DNA of 10,264 nucleotides from an uncultured Clostridia bacterium (lineage in GTDB: Bacteria; Bacillota; Clostridia; Oscillospirales; UBA644), in the NCBI GenBank assembly GCA_904502105.1, contig CAJGDF010000040.1:1-10264 (forward strand), written 5' to 3'. This document shows, piece by piece, positions 1 to 7,461 of the stretch. The position numbers were made by a program, and so were the translations under genes. Position 1 is the stretch's first letter. Every line of letters begins with the position of its first letter. The notes under the pieces were generated by a model, which ran no database searches, was not told the origin of the DNA, and saw only the letters and a program-made list of their open reading frames with translations.

Positions 1-592
1 CAGATGCAACTTTGTCGGGACGTGAGATATCGTCGCCCTGAAGACCTCTAACAATGTGATAAGCAAATCTGGAAGATAAGTATGTATCTTCGCTAAAGTT
101 TTCTTCTGTTCTGCCCCAACGAGGTTCTCTTGCAAGGTCACATACGGGAGCCCATGCTTCCTGAACACCGCAAGCCCTTGCTTCTCTTGCAATTGCAGCA
201 CCCATTTCTTCGCCGAGAGAAGGTTCAAATGTACAACCAAGGGCTAATTGCTGGGGGAAAACGGTTGCACCCTGTTCGGTATAACCGTGGAGTGCTTCTG
301 TACTGAAAAGAATAGGAATACCGAGTCGGGTATTTTCTACAGCGTAGCGCTGAAGTTCATTATAAACTTTTGAATTGCTCTTGCCGATACCGAGAACACC
401 GTAAGGTATATCTCCCATTTCCTTGAGTTTTTCGTAGTCAACAGCTCTGTCACCTGTTTCTCTGTCTTCGCATGTGAGATCAGATGGAGAATATTGGTCG
501 ATCTGACGTACTTTTTCTTCAAGTGTCATCTTCGAGAGAAGATCTGCGATTCTCTCTTCGACCGGAAGTGATTTATCTTTATATTTTTCCAT
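1..592 (-). CDS. Glycoside hydrolase family 3 enzyme (beta-glucosidase-like), N-terminal part
   Basis: The minus strand encodes 197 residues that run off the left edge of the window. GH3 enzymes hydrolyse terminal beta-linked sugars such as glucose or xylose with retention of configuration. Visible signs are an N-terminal SLPVEERIADLLSKMTLEEKV block (residues about 8-28), typical of GH3 starts, then EALHG (99-103), and the strong signature RWGRTEENFSEDTYL (158-172). The nucleophile Asp and the C-terminal alpha/beta sandwich lie outside the window, so exact substrate cannot be read. There is no signal peptide, so the enzyme probably acts in the cytoplasm on imported oligosaccharides. The ATG at 592-590 is preceded by AAGGAG (606-601) with an 8-base gap, which fixes the start. 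It has its own promoter and a short leader. The family call is firm; beta-glucosidase versus beta-xylosidase is open. Confidence 0.93.
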   Translation of the reverse strand, partial: MEKYKDKSLPVEERIADLLSKMTLEEKVRQIDQYSPSDLTCEDRETGDRAVDYEKLKEMGDIPYGVLGIGKSNSKVYNELQRYAVENTRLGIPILFSTEALHGYTEQGATVFPQQLALGCTFEPSLGEEMGAAIAREARACGVQEAWAPVCDLAREPRWGRTEENFSEDTYLSSRFAYHIVRGLQGDDISRPDKVAS

Positions 593-620
593 GAAAAGTT
601 CTCCTTGTTTTTTTGTTTTA

Positions 621-649
621 ATAATAGCATAATTAAATTGTATTGTCAA
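621..649 (-). promoter_or_regulatory. SigA-type promoter of the GH3 gene
   Basis: On the minus strand TTGACA (649-644) is followed after exactly 17 bases by TATTAT (626-621). This is 11 of 12 consensus positions. Transcription would begin near 614, giving a leader of only about 20 bases that contains the AAGGAG ribosome binding site. The promoter lies just downstream of the terminator of the MATE gene, so the GH3 gene appears to be an independent unit. Confidence 0.8.
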
Positions 650-661
650 TATTATTTCAAT

Positions 662-696
662 AAAAAAGCATTTGTACTTTAAAAATACAAATGCTT
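662..696 (-). terminator. Rho-independent terminator after the MATE gene
   Basis: The minus strand reads AAGCATTTGTA, a 9-base loop, then TACAAATGCTT (arms 696-686 and 676-666), followed by a run of T (667-662). The 11-bp perfect stem plus T tract starts 8 bases after the MATE stop codon. It separates the transporter from the downstream GH3 promoter. Confidence 0.85.
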
Positions 697-704
697 CAGT
701 TGAT

Positions 705-2102
705 TTATTTATTGTCTTTAATTATATTTTTTGCCCAAATTCCGGATATAAGCATAGGTAATCCGATACATATTTTTATAATATCCGAGAACTGAACAAT
801 AAAGTAAATTGAAACTATGCCGAGCGATGTGAATCTGCACAATAAAAAGGATATTACAACAGGAACGCACCATGTGTATACACTGTCGAAAAGAAAAGTT
901 ATAAATGTTCTTCCTCCGGAACGTATTGTAAAATATGTAACATGTATAAATGAGTGTATTGGCAGAGATGCACCTACGACCATGAGGAATTTTGTTGCAA
1001 GATCAAAAACTTCCTGTTCGGTGTTATAAATCAAGGGAATAAACGGCGAGCAAGCTATGAGTAAAAGACCGATAACCGTATTTGCCGTAACGGTAAGGAA
1101 AATAAGCTTGTTATCTGTATCTTTTGCATCTTCAATTTCGCCTGCGCCGAGTTTTTGTCCGACAAGTATGCTTACGGCTGTACCCATTGCCATCATGATA
1201 ATGCTGAATATTTGCCATACTGTTGATGAAATATTGTTTGCAGCGACAACTTCAAGTCCTCTTGTTGAATAATTCTGATTAACGAATGTTGTACCCATTG
1301 ACCATAAAACTTCGTTCATAAGAAGAGGGGTTCCTGTTTTAACTATTTTTTTAACAAGCGGCATAGGTACTTTGAGCGATGCATAAACACCGTCAATAAA
1401 TATGTATTTAAATTTGTTTTTGTGAGTATATACTGTTATATAGATCATTTCTATAAATCTTGCGATAACAGTTGCCAAAGCGGCACCTTTTACACCTAAA
1501 GCGGGTATTCCGAAAAACCCGAAAATAAGTATGAAGTTGAGTATGAAATTTACAAAAATTGATATGACAGATGCAACCATGGGAGCAACGGTTTCACCTG
1601 TTTCTCTCAATGTGCTTGTGTATACTTGTACTATCATAAACGGAATAAGTCCGATTATTGCGATTTTTAAATAATCTATTGCATATCCGAGTGTTACAGT
1701 AAGATCTATATCTTTGTTTGCTTCATTGTCAAGAAACAGCATTACAAGCTCATCCCCAAACGGAATAAAGAGAGATAAAGCCAGAATTGTTGTTATAACA
1801 CAAAATATAAACTTAAATCTGAATGTGTTTCTTAATCCGATATTATCTCCGATCCCGAAGAACTGTGCTCCGAATATTGAAACACCTGATATCCCGCCGA
1901 ATATGGTGAGGTTGAAAACAAATATTATCTGGTTTACTATAGCAACACCGCTCATGGGTTCTGTGCCAAGTGTTCCGACCATAATGTTATCCAACAGATT
2001 AACAACGTTTGTTATACCTTGCTGTATAATTATAGGTATTATCAATGTGATGACTTTTTTATAAAATGATTTGTCTCCAATAAATTTTTTCAGAATTCCC
2101 AT
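705..2102 (-). CDS. MATE family efflux transporter
   Basis: A 465-residue membrane protein of the usual MATE length (about 450-470 residues), with two homologous halves expected to give 12 transmembrane helices. MATE proteins export cationic drugs, metabolites or other small molecules in exchange for Na+ or H+ across the cytoplasmic membrane. Family-typical sequence is clear in the first half: IPIIIQQGITNVVNLLDNIMVG (residues 22-43), with a polar D38 in helix 1, and GVSIFGAQFFG (73-83); the second half repeats the pattern with LVGQKLGAGE. The start ATG follows a GAGGG stretch about 12 bases upstream, slightly distant but the only candidate. It diverges from an AraC-type regulator, which could control it. 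I found no convincing promoter for it in the shared spacer. Substrate cannot be predicted. Confidence 0.93.
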   Translation of the reverse strand: MGILKKFIGDKSFYKKVITLIIPIIIQQGITNVVNLLDNIMVGTLGTEPMSGVAIVNQIIFVFNLTIFGGISGVSIFGAQFFGIGDNIGLRNTFRFKFIFCVITTILALSLFIPFGDELVMLFLDNEANKDIDLTVTLGYAIDYLKIAIIGLIPFMIVQVYTSTLRETGETVAPMVASVISIFVNFILNFILIFGFFGIPALGVKGAALATVIARFIEMIYITVYTHKNKFKYIFIDGVYASLKVPMPLVKKIVKTGTPLLMNEVLWSMGTTFVNQNYSTRGLEVVAANNISSTVWQIFSIIMMAMGTAVSILVGQKLGAGEIEDAKDTDNKLIFLTVTANTVIGLLLIACSPFIPLIYNTEQEVFDLATKFLMVVGASLPIHSFIHVTYFTIRSGGRTFITFLFDSVYTWCVPVVISFLLCRFTSLGIVSIYFIVQFSDIIKICIGLPMLISGIWAKNIIKDNK

Positions 2103-2119
2103 AAAAGTAAATTTCCCTC

Positions 2120-2148
2120 TTGATTTTTTTTGTTTCTTGCGATATAAT
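2120..2148 (+). promoter_or_regulatory. SigA-type promoter of the AraC-family gene
   Basis: TTGATT (2120-2125), a 17-base spacer and a perfect TATAAT (2143-2148) on the plus strand. Transcription would start near 2155, about 45 bases before the regulator's start codon. The -35 box lies within about 20 bases of the divergent MATE start, so RNA polymerase or regulator bound here would affect the MATE leader as well. Confidence 0.7.
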
Positions 2149-2202
2149 TAAATAAAAGATAATGTTGTTACGATAATTGACTTATTAAATTCGGTGAATG
2201 AT

Positions 2203-3060
2203 ATGCCTTCAAATAAACGAAAAACAATCGAACATTCCGACCTTTATGCTGTCGGTATTCCTCTGATAGCAATGTATTCAAATTCGTATTCCGCTGAAAC
2301 TCTTGAAACACATGATCATGGCAGTTTTTTTGAAATATGTTATTTGAAAAGAGGTTCCCAAAAATATTGCATAGGTGATGATGAATACACTATTAACGGC
2401 GGCGAGGTTTTTATTACTTTTCCCCGAGAAAAGCATTCTTCAGGGAATGATCCTCAGTCAAGGGGTTGCCTTTATTGGTTTCATCTTGACAGCCGTTGTC
2501 CTTCTCTTCTCGGACTTGACAGACAAAGCTCTGAAAAGCTCGTAGATAGCTTATATTCGATTAAAACACGTAACTTTAAACTTCGTGACGATATTGCTGC
2601 AAAATTGCTTAAATCCTATTCATTGTTTGATAGGGGCGGAGAACTTGATATTATCGCAGCAAGATCACTTCTTACGGTTTTTCTTTGTGAACTTATATCG
2701 TCTGAAAGAAATATCGATAAAGTAAGTATTGTGTCTGATCCGATAAGTCGGGCTAAAGCTTATATGGATGAAAATATAAAAGAGAAGATCAATCTTGAGG
2801 AATTGTCTGAAATGATAAACTTCTCGCTTTCTCATTTTAAACTTAAATTTAAAAAAGAGATAGGTGTTCCTCCTGGAGAATATATCATGCAGCGCAAAAT
2901 ATACGATTCTATAGCACTTCTTACAGAGAAATCACTTACATATATTGCCTATGAATATAACTTCTCCTCGCCGCAGCATTACTCTAAAAATTTTAAAGCT
3001 GTTACCGGTATGACCCCAAAAGAATACAGAAATAAGATCAAGTCGTCAGCCGTTTCGTAA
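2203..3060 (+). CDS. AraC-family transcriptional regulator with N-terminal cupin sensor
   Basis: This is a 285-residue one-component regulator; positions here count from the ATG. The N-terminal part has the metal/sugar-binding cupin look of AraC_binding proteins: ETHDHGSFFEICYLKRG (about 35-51) and NGGEVFITFPREKHSSG (about 65-81). The C-terminal 100 residues form the double helix-turn-helix AraC domain, with NLEELSEMINFSLSHFKLKFK as the first HTH and TYIAYEYNFSSPQHYSKNFKAVTGMTPKEYR as the second HTH and family signature. Such proteins usually sense a sugar or metabolite and activate neighbouring genes. An in-frame GTG at 2194 would add three residues, but only the ATG at 2203 has a plausible Shine-Dalgarno (GGTGA, 2193-2197, 5-base gap). 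Likely targets are the divergent MATE gene, itself, or the nearby GH3 gene. Confidence 0.93.
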   Translation: MPSNKRKTIEHSDLYAVGIPLIAMYSNSYSAETLETHDHGSFFEICYLKRGSQKYCIGDDEYTINGGEVFITFPREKHSSGNDPQSRGCLYWFHLDSRCPSLLGLDRQSSEKLVDSLYSIKTRNFKLRDDIAAKLLKSYSLFDRGGELDIIAARSLLTVFLCELISSERNIDKVSIVSDPISRAKAYMDENIKEKINLEELSEMINFSLSHFKLKFKKEIGVPPGEYIMQRKIYDSIALLTEKSLTYIAYEYNFSSPQHYSKNFKAVTGMTPKEYRNKIKSSAVS

Positions 3061-3088
3061 TTATATCATAATCATCTATTATTGTCAA
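3060..3088 (-). promoter_or_regulatory. Perfect consensus promoter pointing antisense into the AraC gene
   Basis: On the minus strand TTGACA (3088-3083), exactly 17 bases, then TATAAT (3065-3060), with TGA directly before the -10 box (an extended -10). The final base of the araC stop codon is part of the -10 box. Transcription would start near 3053 inside araC and run antisense through it. No open frame or ribosome binding site is evident downstream on that strand, so the product would be a non-coding antisense transcript. Confidence 0.65.
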
Positions 3089-3122
3089 TGATATATCTTT
3101 GACATATCATACTGACGAGTAT
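3063..3122. repeat. Cluster of ATGATAT motifs and inverted repeats around the antisense promoter
   Basis: ATATCATA occurs twice as a direct repeat (3063-3070, overlapping the antisense -10 box, and 3104-3111). An inverted copy, ATGATAT, lies at 3088-3094 and pairs with ATATCAT at 3104-3110 as a 7-bp inverted repeat with a 9-base gap. A second small inverted repeat, ATACT-gacg-AGTAT, follows at 3109-3122. The arrangement is operator-like; whether anything binds it is unknown. Confidence 0.4.
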
Positions 3123-3153
3123 CAGAGATTAAATTATTTATAATACAAAATAT

Positions 3154-3185
3154 AAAGACCGTCTGCTTTTTCGCGGACGGTCTTT
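3154..3185. terminator. Bidirectional terminator between the AraC gene and hflX
   Basis: AAAGACCGTCTGC (3154-3166) pairs with GCGGACGGTCTTT (3173-3185) over 13 bp (one G-T wobble) around a 6-base loop. On the plus strand the right arm ends in TTT and continues CTGTTGTTTG; on the minus strand the hairpin is followed by TTTATATTTT. It sits between two convergent genes and can stop both transcripts. The minus-strand T tract is the better one, favouring a main role at the end of the hflX operon. Confidence 0.8.
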
Positions 3186-3254
3186 CTGTTGTTTGAAAGT
3201 TTATTTATTTTTATGGTTAAACTTTGATATAATAGCCTTCATTATAAATCTGTT

Positions 3255-4550
3255 TTATTCTGCCTCAACTACATATTTTTCGATTCTGTTTAAAATATCA
3301 AAAGAAGCATCTGTTCTGATTTTCATATGGGTACCGTCTTCCATGCTTTCTGCTGAAATAACCTTTGTTTTCTGATAGAGGACGTTTAAAACTGAACCGT
3401 CTGAATAGGGGATAATGAGATCGTATTCCCTTTCTGTATCAAAATGTTTTATTATTGCATTTCTTAATTCTTCTATGCCTTCACCTGATCTTGCCGATAC
3501 AACAAAAACGTTTTCATGTGTTTTTTTCTGGATTTCAAATCCTATAGGTCCGTTTTCACAAAGATCTGATTTGTTTAAAACAAGGAAAAGAGGCTTTTCA
3601 GCTGCGCCAAGTTCACCCAAAAGTGTTTCAACTATTTCAATATGTCTTGGTGCTTCTTCATCCGAACAGTCAACGACGTGTAATAGGATATCTGCACCTA
3701 AAGATTCGTCAAGAGTTGATCTGAATGCTTCAACAAGAGTATGCGGAAGTTTTCTGATAAAACCAACAGTGTCAACAAGAAGTATGTCTTTTGCAGGGAT
3801 CTGGTCTATACTCATTCTTCGAACCGTGGGGTCAAGAGTAGCAAAAAGCTTGTCTTCAGCATAAACATCCGCACCGCACAGAGTGTTCATTAATGTACTT
3901 TTACCTGCATTTGTATATCCAACCAAAGCACATACGGGAACTTCGCCTTTAGAACGTCTTCTTCCCGAAACATCACGTCTTTTATCTGCTTCTTTTATTT
4001 GTGTCTGAAGTGCGTATATTCTTCTGTTGATATGTCTTTTATCTGTTTCAAGTTTTGTTTCACCCGGACCTCTTGTTGCAATACCGCCTTTGCCGCCGCC
4101 ACCGATTCTTGAAAGTGATTTGCCGAGTCCTGCAAGTCTCGGAAGTCTGTATTTTAGTTGAGCAAGCTCTACCTGTAAACGACCCTGCGATGATTCAGCA
4201 CGCATTGCAAAGATATCGAGAATAAGCATTGTTCTGTCTATCACTCTGACATCAGTTCTGTCTTCAAGGTTTTTTGTCTGAGAAGCGGTCAGTTCATCGT
4301 CTGCAATAATAAGATCTATTTCGTTTTCTTCGCAAAATGTTCTTATTTCTTCTATCTTACCTTCTCCGAGGTATGTTGCGGGATGTGGTTCTGAACGCTT
4401 CTGTAGCATCGATGCAACTGTTTCCGCCTGTGCTGTATCTGCAAGTCTTTCAAGCTCAGCAATCGATCTTTCTGCTTCTGTTGTATCTCCTGTATCGATT
4501 CCGATCAAAAGAACTCTTTCTTTGATTGTTTTATTTTCATGTAATTCCAT
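3255..4550 (-). CDS. hflX: HflX-type ribosome-associated GTPase
   Basis: HflX binds the 50S subunit and uses GTP to split stalled or heat-damaged ribosomes. This 431-residue protein shows the full layout: an N-terminal HflX nucleotide-binding domain ending in the glycine-rich stretch SRIGGGGKGGIATRGPGETK (147-166), a coiled linker, and a GTPase domain with G1 GYTNAGKS (211-218), switch I around FATLDPTVR (236-244), G3 DTVG (260-263), G4 NKSD (326-329) and G5 VSA (351-353). The C-terminal tail of about 60 residues is also typical. All GTPase residues are intact. The ATG at 4550 was chosen over an in-frame ATG at 4589 because GAAAGG (4564-4559 region) lies 9 bases before it, while the earlier ATG has no ribosome binding site and would overlap the preceding gene. 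It is the last gene of a four-gene operon, 13 bases after the propeller gene. Confidence 0.96.
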   Translation of the reverse strand: MELHENKTIKERVLLIGIDTGDTTEAERSIAELERLADTAQAETVASMLQKRSEPHPATYLGEGKIEEIRTFCEENEIDLIIADDELTASQTKNLEDRTDVRVIDRTMLILDIFAMRAESSQGRLQVELAQLKYRLPRLAGLGKSLSRIGGGGKGGIATRGPGETKLETDKRHINRRIYALQTQIKEADKRRDVSGRRRSKGEVPVCALVGYTNAGKSTLMNTLCGADVYAEDKLFATLDPTVRRMSIDQIPAKDILLVDTVGFIRKLPHTLVEAFRSTLDESLGADILLHVVDCSDEEAPRHIEIVETLLGELGAAEKPLFLVLNKSDLCENGPIGFEIQKKTHENVFVVSARSGEGIEELRNAIIKHFDTEREYDLIIPYSDGSVLNVLYQKTKVISAESMEDGTHMKIRTDASFDILNRIEKYVVEAE

Positions 4551-4563
4551 AATAAAAGGCCTT

Positions 4564-6378
4564 TCAATTAATTTTTTCCGTTGAAACATAACGGATCATA
4601 TATATTCTTTCATCTTTAGGTTTGTCTGTATCCGGTATATCCGGCATTGTCGGACGCGTATCCGGTCCGGGTGCTTTTCTTTGCGGTTTTGTTCTGAATA
4701 TAAGTCTTGAAACGTTGTTTATCTTCTGCATATTTCTGAGAACAGCTACTTTTTTATTATCCGCATAAACAGCACAGTCGCAGGTTAAGCAATCCTGTTC
4801 AATCGATATGTTATGCCAATCGCTGTCAAAATCACATAGAATGTTTCTTACAGACGTATATCTCCCCGAAAGTTTTCCGTTTGATATAAATAAACGGGAA
4901 CAGATATGTCCTGAGATATCTGAAAGCTCAATTTCAAAATCCTCGGAATAGTTATCGCATTTAAGCTCTATTTCTGCTTTGAATTTCTTACACGGAGTAA
5001 AATTAAGTTCTGCAAGAGCATAATCCAACGGATCTTTGTCGGTTAAGATCATCATTCCGTCTTTGTTTTCAACTGTTGCCCATTTGCCCGAATATGTATT
5101 CCACGGTGTGAGATATTTGTTGTTTTCAAAATTTCCGCGGAAATATTCATTTGTATAAGATTTTATAGGTAACGAAATCCTGCTTACCCATATATCTTCT
5201 TTATTTACGCTATAAGTTAACCATATTGCATCATCAGGTCTGTTTTTACAGGTTTCACTTATTCCTCTTACATACTGCGGTCCGAAATCTTTAAATAATC
5301 CATCGTATCTTCTCGGAGGTGTTTCTCCGAATATAGACATCATATTATCGAAATCAATACCGTTTTCCGAGGTCGTGCAAACAAGAGGATAACGGTGCTC
5401 GCTTGATAAACTGTTGATGTAGGCAATTGCAAATTTACCGTCAGATGTCTTTTGCCCCCATGCCTTTGCTCCCGAGGTTGCAAAAGACGGCTCACGTTTT
5501 ATTGCCCAACTTTTTCCATTGTCTTTAGATATTCCAACAACTGCTTGCTTCCACAGCGCAACTACCGTACTGTCATCTATATGGTAATATGTGAATGCCT
5601 GATACGGTTTATTTGCTTTTCCGAATATTTCATTTTGTGTTTTCAGTGAAACATATTCGCAGTCGTTGCCATGCTCCTCCGCCCATTGTTGGGTTTCAAA
5701 TTTATCTGATAAAAGACTTTCGCATGCTTCTATGAATTGTTTATCTTCTGAATATGTATAGTGGGGGAATGGCAAGTCTGATTCTTTCCATCCCGATGTC
5801 TTCATTATATAAATAAAAAATATAGGACCAAAACTTCCGTCGGAGTGAATTTCTCTTACAACTCTTCCGAGTCCGTTCTTTTCCCAGGGTACGGCATGAT
5901 CAGGGGAATATCCGTAAAATCCTGTCGTCAGGAGTTTTCCGTTTGGCGCAATATAAAAAGCTGTTCGTTGATGCATGACGGCATATTCGTTTTCGGGTAT
6001 TTTAACGATCGTTCCGTCAAAGCATATGTTTTCTCCTGCGGGTAATAACAGTTTGGGAAAAGAAATTACAGGATTTTCCCAATTTATACCGTCTTTTGAT
6101 TTAACAATAAATGAAATTCCACCCGGTTCGTGTTCATCTATTTTATTGGATAAATACTGTACCCAGAAAGTTTCATTCCAATATGTCATATCGGGTGCAT
6201 GATTGTATGTGTATCCAATTCCGTCTGCAAACTCCGGGTGATATCTGTTCGCTCTTAATATTTGAAAATGAGACACTCCAACGGCGTGAGGAAGACCTCC
6301 GTCACTTTTTTCTATGTCGGAAAAAAGCTCTCCTGTGTATTTAGGTGTTTCATTTGTTGCTTCAAAATATTTACTCAT
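4564..6378 (-). CDS. Asp-box (BNR) beta-propeller protein, sialidase-like fold, with C-terminal beta domain
   Basis: The 604-residue protein is built from beta-rich repeats. Two clear Asp-box motifs, SKDGINW (94-100) and SKDNGKSW (284-291), and a degenerate one, TSENGIDF (336-343), indicate a sialidase-like beta-propeller over roughly residues 30-405. The stretch YNHAPDMTYWNETFWVQYLSN (58-78) and EHEPGG (83-88) resemble uncharacterised BNR-repeat glycosidase relatives. Residues about 410-604 look like a separate beta-sandwich, interrupted near the end by a Pro/Asp-rich segment (568-590). There is no signal peptide or TM segment, so it should be cytoplasmic. I could not identify sialidase catalytic residues (Arg triad, Tyr/Glu pair), so the activity is unassigned; a glycoside hydrolase or lyase acting on imported oligosaccharides is the best guess. 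GAGGG, overlapping the preceding stop codon, lies 6-7 bases before the ATG. It is 9 bases from the upstream gene and 13 from hflX. Confidence 0.8.
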   Translation of the reverse strand: MSKYFEATNETPKYTGELFSDIEKSDGGLPHAVGVSHFQILRANRYHPEFADGIGYTYNHAPDMTYWNETFWVQYLSNKIDEHEPGGISFIVKSKDGINWENPVISFPKLLLPAGENICFDGTIVKIPENEYAVMHQRTAFYIAPNGKLLTTGFYGYSPDHAVPWEKNGLGRVVREIHSDGSFGPIFFIYIMKTSGWKESDLPFPHYTYSEDKQFIEACESLLSDKFETQQWAEEHGNDCEYVSLKTQNEIFGKANKPYQAFTYYHIDDSTVVALWKQAVVGISKDNGKSWAIKREPSFATSGAKAWGQKTSDGKFAIAYINSLSSEHRYPLVCTTSENGIDFDNMMSIFGETPPRRYDGLFKDFGPQYVRGISETCKNRPDDAIWLTYSVNKEDIWVSRISLPIKSYTNEYFRGNFENNKYLTPWNTYSGKWATVENKDGMMILTDKDPLDYALAELNFTPCKKFKAEIELKCDNYSEDFEIELSDISGHICSRLFISNGKLSGRYTSVRNILCDFDSDWHNISIEQDCLTCDCAVYADNKKVAVLRNMQKINNVSRLIFRTKPQRKAPGPDTRPTMPDIPDTDKPKDERIYMIRYVSTEKIN

Positions 6379-6387
6379 ATGTTTCCC

Positions 6388-7422
6388 TCAAGAATAATAA
6401 TAAGTTAATATTCCCGTGATCGTCTGAAAGAGGAATATTGCTGTAAATAAAATGAATGGTACAGAGAATACAACAGTTGCCCCGAAATCCTTTCCGTCAA
6501 GCAGTGTGTGATTGTTTTCCGATTTTATTTCTTTTTTGACTTTGTATATAAACAATATTGAGCAGATTATACCGATAAGCAAGGTTGAAATATCGTAAAT
6601 ATTAACAATTACACCGTAAGCTTCTGTTGAGATTGTTTCGTAAAGAAGCATGAATATGCAGCTTATGAAATTATTGATGAAATGAAGAATTATACAAGGA
6701 AGCAATGAGTTGAATTTGATGTAAAGGTATGCAAGAAACAGTCCCATCATAAATGAAAACGGTATTTGCTGAACAGTGGAATGAACAAAGCTGAAGGCAA
6801 TTGATGAAAATATTATTGCTGCTGTTTTATTGTAGCCTTTAAATATTCCGCATATTATTCCCCTGAATATCAATTCTTCGCAAATTGCAGGCATTACAGC
6901 TATTGAAATAACGTATAAACAAAATTGAAACGGTGTTTTCGGTGTAGACAGATATTCTGTCAAATCAGGGATCGGAACACCGAGAGATATAATTATTTGA
7001 GTTATAAAGTCCGATATGTAGGTTCCTACTGTTCCCATTCCGAGAAAAATTCCGATTGAAAGAAATGTTTCGGTGGCAGGAACATCTTGTATCTTTAAAA
7101 GGTTATTTATTCGTTCTCCCGAAAAAGAGATCATAAAGAGGGCAGCGATTAATGTAATGACAGGATATAAAATCTGAGGGATAGCAAAAGTAAAAATATA
7201 TGACAATATTTCTTTTGTGCTTTCCGAAAAATTAAATATTGCGGAGAATATAGTATAAACATAAGTCGGTATTACAGCAAGTATTGCAAGTATCGGAAAT
7301 GTTGACAATATTAAAAAAATTCCCGATGAAGCCTTTTTAAGATTTGTTTTATGATATTGGTTTGCGGTGCTGAAATCCATTGTGATAATCATATCTTTCG
7401 CATTACGAAAGAATCCTTTCAT
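6388..7422 (-). CDS. CPBP family intramembrane (CAAX-type) metalloprotease
   Basis: A 344-residue, very hydrophobic protein with about eight membrane segments. The three conserved CPBP/Abi motifs are present: EELIFRG (182-188; the EExxxR motif, E182, E183, R187), FSFVH (210-214; FxxxH) and HFINN (247-251; HxxxN). These residues form the glutamate-histidine site of Rce1-like intramembrane proteases, so it is probably catalytically competent. Bacterial members are linked to protein or peptide processing and bacteriocin self-immunity; the substrate here is unknown, and no small peptide gene is seen nearby. The hydrophilic loop at about 296-314 separates the last helix pair. The start is uncertain: the ATG at 7422 lacks a good ribosome binding site, and in-frame ATGs follow at codons 11 and 15. 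It lies 39 bases after the acyltransferase-like gene and 9 bases before the propeller gene, in one operon. Confidence 0.88.
   Translation of the reverse strand: MKGFFRNAKDMIITMDFSTANQYHKTNLKKASSGIFLILSTFPILAILAVIPTYVYTIFSAIFNFSESTKEILSYIFTFAIPQILYPVITLIAALFMISFSGERINNLLKIQDVPATETFLSIGIFLGMGTVGTYISDFITQIIISLGVPIPDLTEYLSTPKTPFQFCLYVISIAVMPAICEELIFRGIICGIFKGYNKTAAIIFSSIAFSFVHSTVQQIPFSFMMGLFLAYLYIKFNSLLPCIILHFINNFISCIFMLLYETISTEAYGVIVNIYDISTLLIGIICSILFIYKVKKEIKSENNHTLLDGKDFGATVVFSVPFILFTAIFLFQTITGILTYYYS
7394..7420 (-). promoter_or_regulatory. Overlapping alternative hairpins at the start of the CPBP gene
   Basis: In the mRNA, GAAAG (7420-7416) can pair with CTTTC (7411-7407), or the latter region as TCTTTCG (7412-7406) can pair with CGAAAGA (7400-7394). 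The two stems exclude each other and lie immediately after the start codon. The second is 7 bp with a 5-base loop. This could modulate which start is used; it may also be chance. Confidence 0.3.
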
Positions 7423-7461
7423 TAAGATATACGAATTACATTGATGTCTGAAATGATTTTT

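Noticed and set aside
817..2064. Plus-strand open frames inside the MATE gene
   Set aside because: They lack ribosome binding sites and recognisable domains and lie opposite a clear, full-length MATE protein; they are by-products of its codon use. The same holds for plus-strand frames within hflX (3415-3864) and the propeller gene (5452-6344).
3099..3127. A plus-strand promoter starting with TTGACA at 3099
   Set aside because: No -10-like hexamer occurs 16-18 bases downstream, and there is no gene for it before the terminator.
3193..3375. Small plus-strand frame after the bidirectional terminator
   Set aside because: No ribosome binding site or promoter; most of it overlaps the 3' end of hflX in antisense.
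4551..4589. Longer start for hflX (ATG at 4589)
   Set aside because: It has no ribosome binding site and overlaps the propeller gene; the ATG at 4550 has GAAAGG 9 bases upstream and gives a normal HflX N-terminus.
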